From Glycomyces xiaoerkulensis (lineage in GTDB: Bacteria; Actinomycetota; Actinomycetes; Mycobacteriales; Micromonosporaceae), in assembly GCF_002798405.1 (NCBI RefSeq), contig NZ_PGGV01000016.1, positions 62,001 through 126,000 of the forward strand: DNA of 64,000 bases. Reading direction: 5' to 3'. Below, in pieces: positions 57,301 through 64,000 of this stretch; position 1 is the stretch's first letter; the number at the start of each line of letters is the position of its first letter. The translations under genes were made by a program, and so were the position numbers. The notes beneath the pieces are model-generated. The model was given only the letters and a program-made list of their open reading frames with translations, was not told the DNA's origin and did not search any database.

Positions 57301-59652
57301 TTACTCGCCCCAGTCGGCAGCCATGCGACGGCGGCGCACCAGCCACAGGGCGATCGCTCCGGCGATGGCCAGGGCCGCCGCGGCGGCGATGCCGCCGGTC
57401 AGACCGAGGCCGGTCGCGGGGAGCTTCCCGCCGCCGGAGCCGTCACCGGCGCCGTCGAGGTCCTCGACGAGCTCGGCGATGCCCCAGTCGGCGTTGGTGT
57501 TCCACGACTGGCCGGTCGGGTCGTACCAGGTGTGGACCGCGGTGCGCTCGCCGTCGGCGGCGTCGTTCACCTGCAGCTCCAGGCCCTGCTCGACGCCGAC
57601 CTCGGCGAACTCGGAGGCCAGCTCGATCGACACCTCCACCAGGTAGCCGCCGTCGACCTGCGAGGTCGCACTCGTGATCTCGCCGGCGTCGGGGCCGTTG
57701 GCGCCGACCGAGACGACGTTCTCGTAGTTCACCCGGTACTGGCCGTCGGACTCGTCGTAGCCGCCGGTGCGGGTGTTGCCCGGGTTGAGGAACAGCTCGA
57801 CCGAGTCCTGCTCCCAGGCGTTGGCGCTGGCGTCGTCGAGGACCGGGTCGGCGACCGCGAACAGGGCGTAGAAGGAGCCCTCGTCCCACAGCAGCGAGAC
57901 CTGGGCCTTGGCGCCGTCCTCGCTGCCCTCGACGTGGACCTCGGTGGTCACCTCCGAAGCGGTGTCCCACACCTCGTCGGCCTCGCCGTCGATCACCGGG
58001 GCGGTGTCGGCGCGCGGGACCTGGACGCGGGCGTAATCGGGCTCCTCGGTGTCGGGGAGCTCGGGCAGTTCGCTCGGGTCCACGATGCCCCAGTAGGCCC
58101 ACTTGGACTGAAGCTGGTCGTCGAAGATCAGCGGGCTCTCCAGCGGCCGCGGGGTCTCGCGGGTCCGCTGCCAGGTGCGGCCGTCGTGGAGGCCCCAGGC
58201 GGTGACCGTGTCGATCTTGTCGGAGTGGTCCCGGAACATGTCGAACAGGTCCCGGAAGTAGTGTCCCTGCTCGATGAGCCGGTCCTCCAGCTCGGGGAAC
58301 TCCTCGTCCTCGGTCGGGGCGCCGATGACCACGTCGAGCTCGGTGATGACCTGCGACAGGCCGAGCTGGTCGAACTTGACGATGCTGTCCTCGATCTGGT
58401 CGAGCGAGGTGTTGAGGTTGACGTGGGTCTGGTGGCCCACGCCGTCGACCGGGACGCCGTCGGCGAGCAGGTCCTCGACCAGGTTGTACATGTTGTCGCG
58501 CTTGCCGGGGTTCTCGGTGTTGTAGTCGTTGATGTAGAGCTGGACGTCGGTCGCGCCGACCGCGTCGAACTCGGCGCGGGCGATCTCGAAGGCCTGGTTG
58601 ACGTAGTCGGTGCCCTCGAAGATCTGGTACCAGCGGCTGTTGCGGTGCACCTCGTCGTTGTTGTCGCTGATGACCTCGTTGACCACGTCCCAGGCCCAGA
58701 TGCTGTCGCCGTAGCGCTCGGCGATGGCGCCGATGTGGTCTTCCATCCGCCGGATCATGATGTCGCGGTCTTCATCGGAGCTGCCGAGCGGCTCGCCGGC
58801 GTTCTCGTGGTCCTCGGGGTATTCGAACCACCAGTCGGGGGTCTGGCTGTGCCAGATCAGGACGTGGCCCCACACGCGCATGCCGTTGGCCTCGGCGTAG
58901 TCGACCAGCTCGTCGGACTCGGTCCAGTCGAACTCGCCCTCGGTGGGCTGGATGGACTCGGGCTTCATGTGGTTCTCGGCGGTGATGGAGTTGAAGTGCT
59001 TGTTCAGCAGCTCCGCCGAGGGGTCGACGATGTCGCGGCCGTCCACGGCCGCGCCGATCGGGAAGTGGTCGCCGAGCTCGTCCTTGAGATTCGGAATGTC
59101 CTGCTCGACGCCGGGCGGGTCCAGTTCGGTGATGACGACGTTGTCGATGTAGTAGGAGTCCTCGACGACCGGGGACTCGACGTACAGGGTGAGGCTGTCG
59201 GCCCCGCCGGTGCTGTACTCGCCGCCGTAGGTGTTCCAGTCGGTGCTCGCGGCGGCCTCGAAGGCGATGCTGTCGTAGCTGGACTCGCCGTCGGTGGTGC
59301 TCTCGATGGTCACGGTGAGCGCGTCGCCGGGGCTGCCGTCGGCCAGGCGGGCGTCGAGCTCGATCTCGTAGGTGCCGCCGGGGGCGATGATGTCGGTGAC
59401 GTCGAGCGCGGGGCCTTGCCAGGTGTCCCCGCGGTCGGTGGTCAGCAGACTGCCGTCCTCGACCGAGAGGGTGACCGCGCCGCGTTCGGTCCAGCCGTTC
59501 AGGTCGCCGTCGTCGAAGTCGGCTTCGTAGACGACCGTCGGTTCCTGGGCGGCCGCAGAGGGCGCGAAGGCGAGCGCGGCTGTCGGCAGCAGCAGCGCTC
59601 CGGCTCCGAGCGCACCGATGCGGCGCAGATGGGACGGGGGTCGATCTGTCAT
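57301..59652 (-). CDS. Sortase-anchored GH10 endo-beta-1,4-xylanase with carbohydrate-binding domains
   Basis: 783 residues. Domains in order: signal peptide ending near APSAAAQ (about 36); a CBM4/9/22-like beta-sandwich (about 38-178); GH10 barrel (about 185-530) with acid/base Glu326 in WAWDVVNEVISD and nucleophile Glu438 in VITELD; and a CBM9-like domain beginning APVIDGEADEVWDTA. A Gly-rich linker, LPATG (744-748), a hydrophobic helix and RRRR follow, a sortase cell-wall anchor. ATG 59652 has GGAG 11 nt upstream. It would release xylo-oligosaccharides at the cell surface. Controlled by two GAAANTTTC operators. Confidence 0.94.
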   Translation of the reverse strand: MTDRPPSHLRRIGALGAGALLLPTAALAFAPSAAAQEPTVVYEADFDDGDLNGWTERGAVTLSVEDGSLLTTDRGDTWQGPALDVTDIIAPGGTYEIELDARLADGSPGDALTVTIESTTDGESSYDSIAFEAAASTDWNTYGGEYSTGGADSLTLYVESPVVEDSYYIDNVVITELDPPGVEQDIPNLKDELGDHFPIGAAVDGRDIVDPSAELLNKHFNSITAENHMKPESIQPTEGEFDWTESDELVDYAEANGMRVWGHVLIWHSQTPDWWFEYPEDHENAGEPLGSSDEDRDIMIRRMEDHIGAIAERYGDSIWAWDVVNEVISDNNDEVHRNSRWYQIFEGTDYVNQAFEIARAEFDAVGATDVQLYINDYNTENPGKRDNMYNLVEDLLADGVPVDGVGHQTHVNLNTSLDQIEDSIVKFDQLGLSQVITELDVVIGAPTEDEEFPELEDRLIEQGHYFRDLFDMFRDHSDKIDTVTAWGLHDGRTWQRTRETPRPLESPLIFDDQLQSKWAYWGIVDPSELPELPDTEEPDYARVQVPRADTAPVIDGEADEVWDTASEVTTEVHVEGSEDGAKAQVSLLWDEGSFYALFAVADPVLDDASANAWEQDSVELFLNPGNTRTGGYDESDGQYRVNYENVVSVGANGPDAGEITSATSQVDGGYLVEVSIELASEFAEVGVEQGLELQVNDAADGERTAVHTWYDPTGQSWNTNADWGIAELVEDLDGAGDGSGGGKLPATGLGLTGGIAAAAALAIAGAIALWLVRRRRMAADWGE

Positions 59653-59689
59653 GTTCTTCAGCTCCGGAGCAGAGGGATTAGCGGGGTAG

Positions 59690-59719
59690 CGAAAGTTTCG
59701 GAACCAATTTGAAACTTTC
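59690..59719. promoter_or_regulatory. Tandem GAAANTTTC operators of the xylanase gene
   Basis: GAAAGTTTC (59691-59699) and GAAACTTTC (59711-59719) have centres exactly 20 bp apart, about two helical turns, so two dimers would sit on the same face. They lie just downstream of the predicted start site. The same core is found at 9251-9259 before the sugar ABC operon. Confidence 0.7.
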
Positions 59720-59734
59720 GGTGAGGGTGCCGTC

Positions 59735-59763
59735 ATATTACGAGAGACATCGAGGGGTGTCAA
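59735..59763 (-). promoter_or_regulatory. Consensus promoter of the xylanase gene
   Basis: Minus strand: -35 TTGACA (59763-59758), 17-bp spacer, -10 TAATAT (59740-59735). This is the best sigma-70-type match seen in the window. The start near 59728 leaves a ~75-nt leader containing both operators. Confidence 0.75.
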
Positions 59764-59849
59764 CCGCGGGGGGTCGGCCGAATCCGCCGCCCACCCGCCC
59801 GGTACCTGCACGTCTCGTCGCACTTAACGAAACTGTCACTTCTACGGAC

Positions 59850-59855
59850 TAGGCT
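59850..59855 (+). promoter_or_regulatory. -10 box (TAGGCT) for leaderless moaA
   Basis: TAGGCT ends 6 nt before ATG 59862. No ribosome site and no room for a molybdenum-cofactor riboswitch on a leaderless message. Confidence 0.5.
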
Positions 59856-59861
59856 CGATTT

Positions 59862-60860
59862 ATGTCGAGCCCACGCCTGCGCGACCGCCACGGCCGGGTG
59901 GCGACCGACCTCAGGGTCTCGCTGACCGACCGCTGCAACCTCCGCTGCACCTACTGCATGCCGGAAGCCGGACTCCCGTGGCTGCCGAAACCGACCATGC
60001 TCACCGACGACGAGGTGATCCGGCTGGTCGGCATCGCCGTCACCAGGCTCGGCGTCACCGAGGTCCGCTTCACCGGCGGCGAGCCGCTCCTGCGGCCCGG
60101 CCTGAGATCCATCATCGACGCGGTCACCGACCTCGAGCCACGCCCCGAGGTCTCCCTGACCACCAACGCCATCGGTCTCGAACGCCTGGCCGTGCCGCTG
60201 GTCGAGGCCGGGCTCGACCGCGTCAACGTCTCCCTGGACACCATCGACCGCGACAGTTTCAAGGAACTGGCCAAGCGCGACCGCCTCGACCAGACCCTCA
60301 ACGGCATCAAGGCCGCCTCGGCGGCCGGACTCGCCCCGGTCAAGCTCAACACCGTGCTCATGCGCGGCATCAACGACGACGAGGCCCCCGCGCTGCTGCG
60401 CTACGCGCTCGCCCACGACTACCAGCTCCGGTTCATCGAGCAGATGCCGCTCGACGCCGGCGGCACCTGGCGCCGCGACCAGATGGTCACCGCCGCCGAG
60501 ATCCTCGAGGCCCTCCGGGCCGAGTTCGACCTCACGCCCGACCCGGCGCACCGCGGCTCGGCTCCGGCCGAGACCTGGCTGGTGGACGGCGGCCCCGCCA
60601 AGGTCGGCGTCATCGGCTCGGTCACCAGGCCGTTCTGCGGCGACTGCGACCGCACCCGGCTGACCGCCGACGGCCAGGTCCGCAACTGCCTGTTCGCCAC
60701 CGGGGAGACCGACCTGCGCGATCTGGCCCGCTCCGGGGCCGGCGACGAGGAGATCGCCGCGCGCTGGTGCGAGGCGATGTGGGGCAAGAAGCCCGGCCAC
60801 GGCATCGACGATCCGTCGTTCCTCCAGCCCTCCCGGCCCATGTCGGCGATCGGGGGCTGA
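59862..60860 (+). CDS. moaA: GTP 3',8-cyclase MoaA
   Basis: Radical-SAM enzyme of the first step of molybdenum-cofactor synthesis, which makes 3',8-cyclo-GTP from GTP. 332 residues. The SAM [4Fe-4S] site is DRCNLRCTYC (Cys25, 29, 32), and the C-terminal GTP-binding cluster lies in FCGDCDRTRLTADGQVRNCLF. The essential C-terminal GG tail is present (AIGG). Two bases separate its stop from moaD. No moaC or moaE gene occurs in the window. Confidence 0.95.
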   Translation: MSSPRLRDRHGRVATDLRVSLTDRCNLRCTYCMPEAGLPWLPKPTMLTDDEVIRLVGIAVTRLGVTEVRFTGGEPLLRPGLRSIIDAVTDLEPRPEVSLTTNAIGLERLAVPLVEAGLDRVNVSLDTIDRDSFKELAKRDRLDQTLNGIKAASAAGLAPVKLNTVLMRGINDDEAPALLRYALAHDYQLRFIEQMPLDAGGTWRRDQMVTAAEILEALRAEFDLTPDPAHRGSAPAETWLVDGGPAKVGVIGSVTRPFCGDCDRTRLTADGQVRNCLFATGETDLRDLARSGAGDEEIAARWCEAMWGKKPGHGIDDPSFLQPSRPMSAIGG

Positions 60861-60862
60861 GT

Positions 60863-61105
60863 ATGCCGGTGCGGGTCAGATACTTCGCCGGCGCCAAGGC
60901 CGCCGCCGACCGCGCCGAGGAGCGGGTGGCGGCCGCGACCGTCGCCGAGCTTCGGACCGCGCTGGCCGAGCGGCACGGCCCCGGCCTGGAGCGGATCCTG
61001 AAGGTGGCCACGATCCTGGTCGACGGCCTGACCGCGCGCGATGAGCACGCGCCGCTCGCCGAGGGGGTCACCGTCGAGGTGCTCCCGCCCTTCGCCGGAG
61101 GGTGA
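60863..61105 (+). CDS. moaD: MoaD/ThiS-family sulfur carrier protein
   Basis: 80 residues of the ubiquitin-like fold ending in PFAGG; the terminal Gly would be adenylated and thiocarboxylated to carry sulfur for molybdopterin. It starts 2 bp after the moaA stop and is clearly co-transcribed with it. The start MPVRVRYFAGAKAAA is typical of MoaD. Confidence 0.9.
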   Translation: MPVRVRYFAGAKAAADRAEERVAAATVAELRTALAERHGPGLERILKVATILVDGLTARDEHAPLAEGVTVEVLPPFAGG

Positions 61106-61171
61106 GGATTTCTCGGACTGTGCCTCCGGGGAGCCGCCTGGCCCCCACCGATTCCCGTTTGCGAGGATGCA

Positions 61172-62398
61172 GTGGTGCGCCGACCTGACGAACGATCGAG
61201 ACCACAGGTGGCGTCCCCGCTGTTCGAGCTGTCAGCCGACATGCGGACCACTGCCGAGCGCCGTCGCCGTCCGGGCCGGCACCATTCCAGGTCCGCGCGC
61301 GAGGCCGTCCCGATGCCGGAGCCGGTGCTGACGACCACGGCCCCCGATCCCCGGCAGGACTCGGCCCCGCTGCTGACCGGCATGGCCGAGGTCGGCGCCG
61401 GTCTCCTGGACTCCCTGGACGCGATGCAGCGCGTGGCGGCCTCGGCCGGCCCCGGGCCGCTGCTGGTCAACGCCGCTCCCGGGACCGGCAAGACCCACCT
61501 GCTCATCCGGCGCGTCGCCTACCTCGTCCAGGAGCTGGGCGTGCCCGCCCGGCAGTGCCTGGTCGTGGCCGCCTCCGCCGCCGGCGCCGCGCGCATCCGC
61601 CGCGAGCTGGCCGAGCTGCTCGGCGACGAGGCCGCCCGGATCACCGTCGCCGAGTTCGCCGACTTCACCGGGGAGAACTCGAAAGGCTCCTCCTACCGGC
61701 GCGTCGCCCCGGAGCTGGGCCACCTGTTCGTCGACGACCTGCCGCGGATGCCAATGCGGCTCTACCGGCAGTTGATGGAGCAGCGCCGCCCCGGTGCGGA
61801 CGTCACCGCCACCGGCGATCCCGATTCGGCGCTGTGCTCGGGCGAGCCCGCCGCGTTCAAGGCCTTCGCCGACCAGTTCGCGCAGGCCCACGTCGTCCGA
61901 CTCTCGCGCAACCACCGCAGCCCCGCCGCGGTCCTGGTCGCCTCCTCGCAGGTCATCGAGCCGATCAGCCGGGTGCCGGGTCGGCTCACCCAGCCGCAGC
62001 GGCCGGCCCTGGAGGGGTCGGGCATCGGACGGTGCTACGCGGTCGACGGCGACGACGAGAAGCGCTTCGTCGACGACCTGATCGGCCGCCTCGACGAGTT
62101 CGGCGTCGCCGACGACGAGATCGCCGTGATCGGCCCGGGCGGCGTGTCGGTCGCCGAGGCCGCCGACGGCGAGTACCGCGTGGTGTGCCTGACCGGGGTC
62201 ACCGAGGAGGCCTGGCCGAACACCGCCGTGGCCCGCCGCGAGCTCTACGTCGCCCTGAGCCGCACTCGGGATCTGGCCTATGTGAGCCACACCGGGCTCG
62301 GCTCGCCCCTCCTGGCCGATGTAGATCAGGGCCTTTTCAGTCCATTCGGGATGGTACCGGTGACGCGTTCGGGCCCTGAGCAGCCGCGGCTGCTCTGA
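61172..62398 (+). CDS. Compact UvrD/Rep-like superfamily I ATPase
   Basis: 408 residues. A Q-like segment (SLDAMQRVAASAG) and Walker A NAAPGTGKTH (Lys107) are followed by a motif II-like HLFVDDLPRMP instead of DExQ. LSRNHRSP resembles motif IV, CLTGVTEEAWPNTA is near motif V, and RRELYVALSRTRDLAYV is motif VI. The large 1B and 2B insertions of UvrD are missing, so it may be a stand-alone ATPase rather than a processive helicase. The N-terminal ~60 residues are Arg-rich and disordered. GTG 61172 has GAGGAT 6 nt upstream. ATG 61241 is an alternative. Confidence 0.7.
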   Translation: MVRRPDERSRPQVASPLFELSADMRTTAERRRRPGRHHSRSAREAVPMPEPVLTTTAPDPRQDSAPLLTGMAEVGAGLLDSLDAMQRVAASAGPGPLLVNAAPGTGKTHLLIRRVAYLVQELGVPARQCLVVAASAAGAARIRRELAELLGDEAARITVAEFADFTGENSKGSSYRRVAPELGHLFVDDLPRMPMRLYRQLMEQRRPGADVTATGDPDSALCSGEPAAFKAFADQFAQAHVVRLSRNHRSPAAVLVASSQVIEPISRVPGRLTQPQRPALEGSGIGRCYAVDGDDEKRFVDDLIGRLDEFGVADDEIAVIGPGGVSVAEAADGEYRVVCLTGVTEEAWPNTAVARRELYVALSRTRDLAYVSHTGLGSPLLADVDQGLFSPFGMVPVTRSGPEQPRLL

Positions 62399-62494
62399 GC
62401 GCGCCGCGCGGTCGCGACGCGGAGTTCCCGCGCGACCACGGTTCGATAGGCCACAATAGGTCGCAGACCGCAGCAGTCGACCTAGGGAGGGCCC

Positions 62495-63652
62495 ATGGAG
62501 CACACCGAGGAGGACACTGTGCCTCTGCGCCGGCGCGATGCTCCAGGTTGGTCGCCGTTCGCCCCGCACGAGACCGGTGTCCCGCAAGGCGAGCGGTCCG
62601 AGCCCGCGGCGCGGTCGGGTTCGGACCGGGCGCCGGGCGGGAAGCCGGCCCGGCCGGAGCCGCCGCCGGCCGACCGCCCGGTGCCGGCCTTCCCCGACCA
62701 CCCCGGGGCACTCGAGCCGGTCGCGGTCACCGCCGACGACTTCGCCGGCCGCCGCGTCGTGCCGCCGGAGGAACCTTCGGCCGAGACCGGCCTGCGCGCC
62801 GCGCTCAACCGGCTGTCGTTCGGATTGCTGTCGCTGCCGCCGAGCGCCCGCGAGCGCACCAGGCACTACCACGTCGACACCGTGCGCCGCAACTTCGGCG
62901 GGCTGCGCCAGATCACCGTCGTCAATCCCAAGGGCGGGGCCGGCAAGACCGTCGCGGTCCTCATGCTCGCGCTGACGTTCGGTCGCGCCCGCGGCGGCTA
63001 CGTGCTCGCCTGGGACAACAACGAGACGCAGGGGACGCTCGGCATGCGAGCCCAGCAGGACTTCCACCTGCGCACCGTCCGGGACCTGCTGCGCGACCTC
63101 GATCACTTCAAGGGCCCGACCGGGCGGGTGGGCGATCTGTCGCAGTACGTGCGCGCCCAGGGCGGGGCGATGTTCGACGTCCTGGCCTCCGACGAGTCGG
63201 CCACGGCCGGGGAGATGCTCACCTCGCACGCCTTCGGCGACCTGCGCGAAGCGGTCTCGCGGTTCTACAAGCTCATCGTCGTCGACACCGGCAACAACGT
63301 GCGCGCCGCGAACTGGCAGGCGGCGATCGACGCGACCGATCAGCTCGTGGTCACCATGTCGGCCCGCAACGACTCGGCCGAGACCGCGGCCAGGATGCTC
63401 GACCACCTGGAGCAGACCGGGCGCCGGGAGCTGGTGCGGGGCGCGGTCTCGGTGGTCTCGATGCCGGCCCATCGCAAGGACGTCGACCTGCCGGCGGTGC
63501 AGCGTCACTTCGCGGCCAGGACGCGCGCGGTGCTGCTGGCGCCGTACGAGAAGCTGCTGGATTCGGGGGAGCCGATCCGCTACGAGTCGTTGAGCAGAGC
63601 GTCGTTGGCCGCTTGGCTCCGGATCGGGGCTTCGGTCGCCGAAGGGCTGTGA
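62495..63652 (+). CDS. ParA/MinD-like ATPase with Pro-rich N-terminus
   Basis: 385 residues. A ~95-residue Pro/Arg/Glu-rich disordered N-terminus precedes RRNFGGLRQITVVNPKGGAGKTVAV with the deviant Walker A KGGAGKT (146-152). Then come LAWDNNETQGTLGM and LIVVDTGNNV (switch II). The pattern recalls the MinD-like ATPases seen in actinobacteria, including EspI-type proteins near type VII secretion loci, but no ESX gene is present here. GGGAGG lies 4 nt before ATG 62495. No ParB partner is adjacent. It probably organises a membrane- or DNA-bound cargo. Confidence 0.82.
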   Translation: MEHTEEDTVPLRRRDAPGWSPFAPHETGVPQGERSEPAARSGSDRAPGGKPARPEPPPADRPVPAFPDHPGALEPVAVTADDFAGRRVVPPEEPSAETGLRAALNRLSFGLLSLPPSARERTRHYHVDTVRRNFGGLRQITVVNPKGGAGKTVAVLMLALTFGRARGGYVLAWDNNETQGTLGMRAQQDFHLRTVRDLLRDLDHFKGPTGRVGDLSQYVRAQGGAMFDVLASDESATAGEMLTSHAFGDLREAVSRFYKLIVVDTGNNVRAANWQAAIDATDQLVVTMSARNDSAETAARMLDHLEQTGRRELVRGAVSVVSMPAHRKDVDLPAVQRHFAARTRAVLLAPYEKLLDSGEPIRYESLSRASLAAWLRIGASVAEGL

Positions 63653-63680
63653 GGCGCGGGGTGGGGCGTCCGCGTCCGGT

Positions 63681-64000
63681 TCAGAGGAGCCCGGTCAGCC
63701 CGGCCACGGCGTCGGCGAGTCGGCGGTCGTCCTCGTCGGCGTGGCCGACGACGTAGGCGCCCTGGATGAACACCAGGACCGTCCGCGCCAGGCGGCGGGG
63801 GTCGTCGATCGCGGTCTCGCCCTGGTCGGCCGCGCGTGCCAGGATCGCGGTCAGATCGCGTTCCAGCTCGGACCAGGCGTCCTGGACCCGCCGCACGGTC
63901 GCCGGGTCGTCGGCAAGTTCGACGGCGGCGCGCAGGACGAACCCGCCTTCCTTGCTGTGCCTGGCCACCACTTCGAGGATGTCGCCGATCACGCGGGGGG
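63681..64000 (-). CDS. TetR-family regulator, C-terminal part (truncated by window end)
   Basis: The frame is open to the right edge, so at least 105 residues of the C-terminus are present and the helix-turn-helix lies outside. VARHSKEGGFVLRAAVELAD and a long helical ligand-domain pattern ending VFIQGAYVVGHADEDD are typical of TetR/AcrR C-terminal domains. GTG 63992 within the frame is not likely to be the true start. Tail-to-tail with the ParA-like gene. Confidence 0.7.
   Translation of the reverse strand, partial: PRVIGDILEVVARHSKEGGFVLRAAVELADDPATVRRVQDAWSELERDLTAILARAADQGETAIDDPRRLARTVLVFIQGAYVVGHADEDDRRLADAVAGLTGLL

Noticed and set aside
59653-59861. Molybdenum-cofactor riboswitch upstream of moaA
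   Set aside because: The message appears leaderless (TAGGCT 6 nt before ATG), and the spacer is taken up by the xylanase promoter and operators.

Overview
The window is high-GC DNA, densely packed with genes. It has the hallmarks of a differentiating actinobacterium (Actinomycetota): BldC beside valine dehydrogenase, DisA beside MutY, a DUF3073 protein, an Ssd/Tad locus with a DUF4244 pilin, FadE5- and BkdABC-type enzymes, and a sugar ABC operon without its own ATPase. Many genes have a TANNNT-type -10 box 6-7 nt before the start codon, which suggests leaderless mRNAs. A Glycomyces/Stackebrandtia-like organism is my guess from overall flavour, not a demonstrated placement. No insertion sequence, prophage or CRISPR array was seen. 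The single RNA gene recognised is tRNA-Gly(CCC).

Region by region. 1-4.5 kb: 3' part of a secreted-type pullulanase with tandem CBM41 domains, then a membrane-anchored Pro/Gln-rich protein. 4.5-9 kb: FadE5-like acyl-CoA dehydrogenase, a membrane PP2C (SpoIIE-type) phosphatase, a GNAT acetyltransferase and tRNA-Gly. 9.2-12.5 kb: a CUT1 sugar-uptake operon (lipoprotein plus two permeases) with a clear promoter and a GAAANTTTC operator. 12.5-19.3 kb: beta-propeller lipoprotein, a DrrAB-type exporter divergent from its probable TetR repressor across a 45-bp palindrome, a DUF4253 protein, and an SGNH hydrolase coupled to a 30-residue membrane peptide. 19.4-27.6 kb: intracellular GH42 beta-galactosidase, a divergent lipid-kinase-like protein, purA, disA, mutY and two membrane proteins of unknown role. 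28-35.4 kb: bldC, vdh, DUF3073, an aldehyde dehydrogenase and membrane/hypothetical proteins. 35.7-44.8 kb: NHL/thioredoxin protein, a long disordered membrane protein with repeated acidic Thr motifs, the branched-chain keto-acid dehydrogenase operon bkdABC, and two hypothetical proteins. 44.7-50.5 kb: ddaH and a seven-gene Tad/Flp-type pilus operon. 50.7-57.2 kb: GalM-like epimerase, citrate synthase, Tat-exported PIG-L deacetylase, serC and a fructosamine-kinase-like gene. 57.3-64 kb: a sortase-anchored GH10 xylanase with the same operators as the sugar transporter, moaA-moaD, a compact UvrD-like ATPase, a ParA/MinD-like ATPase and a truncated TetR gene.

Functionally, the pullulanase, GH10 xylanase, GH42 enzyme, CUT1 transporter and epimerase form a plant-polysaccharide theme. 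The xylanase and transporter share promoter architecture and operator sequence and probably form one regulon. Valine dehydrogenase and BkdABC are consecutive steps of branched-chain amino-acid catabolism, and FadE5 adds acyl-CoA oxidation. The most unusual segment is the fully translation-coupled Tad operon, whose pilin-like gene has a cysteine-containing N-terminal extension and whose promoter region carries two perfect DnaA-box sequences.
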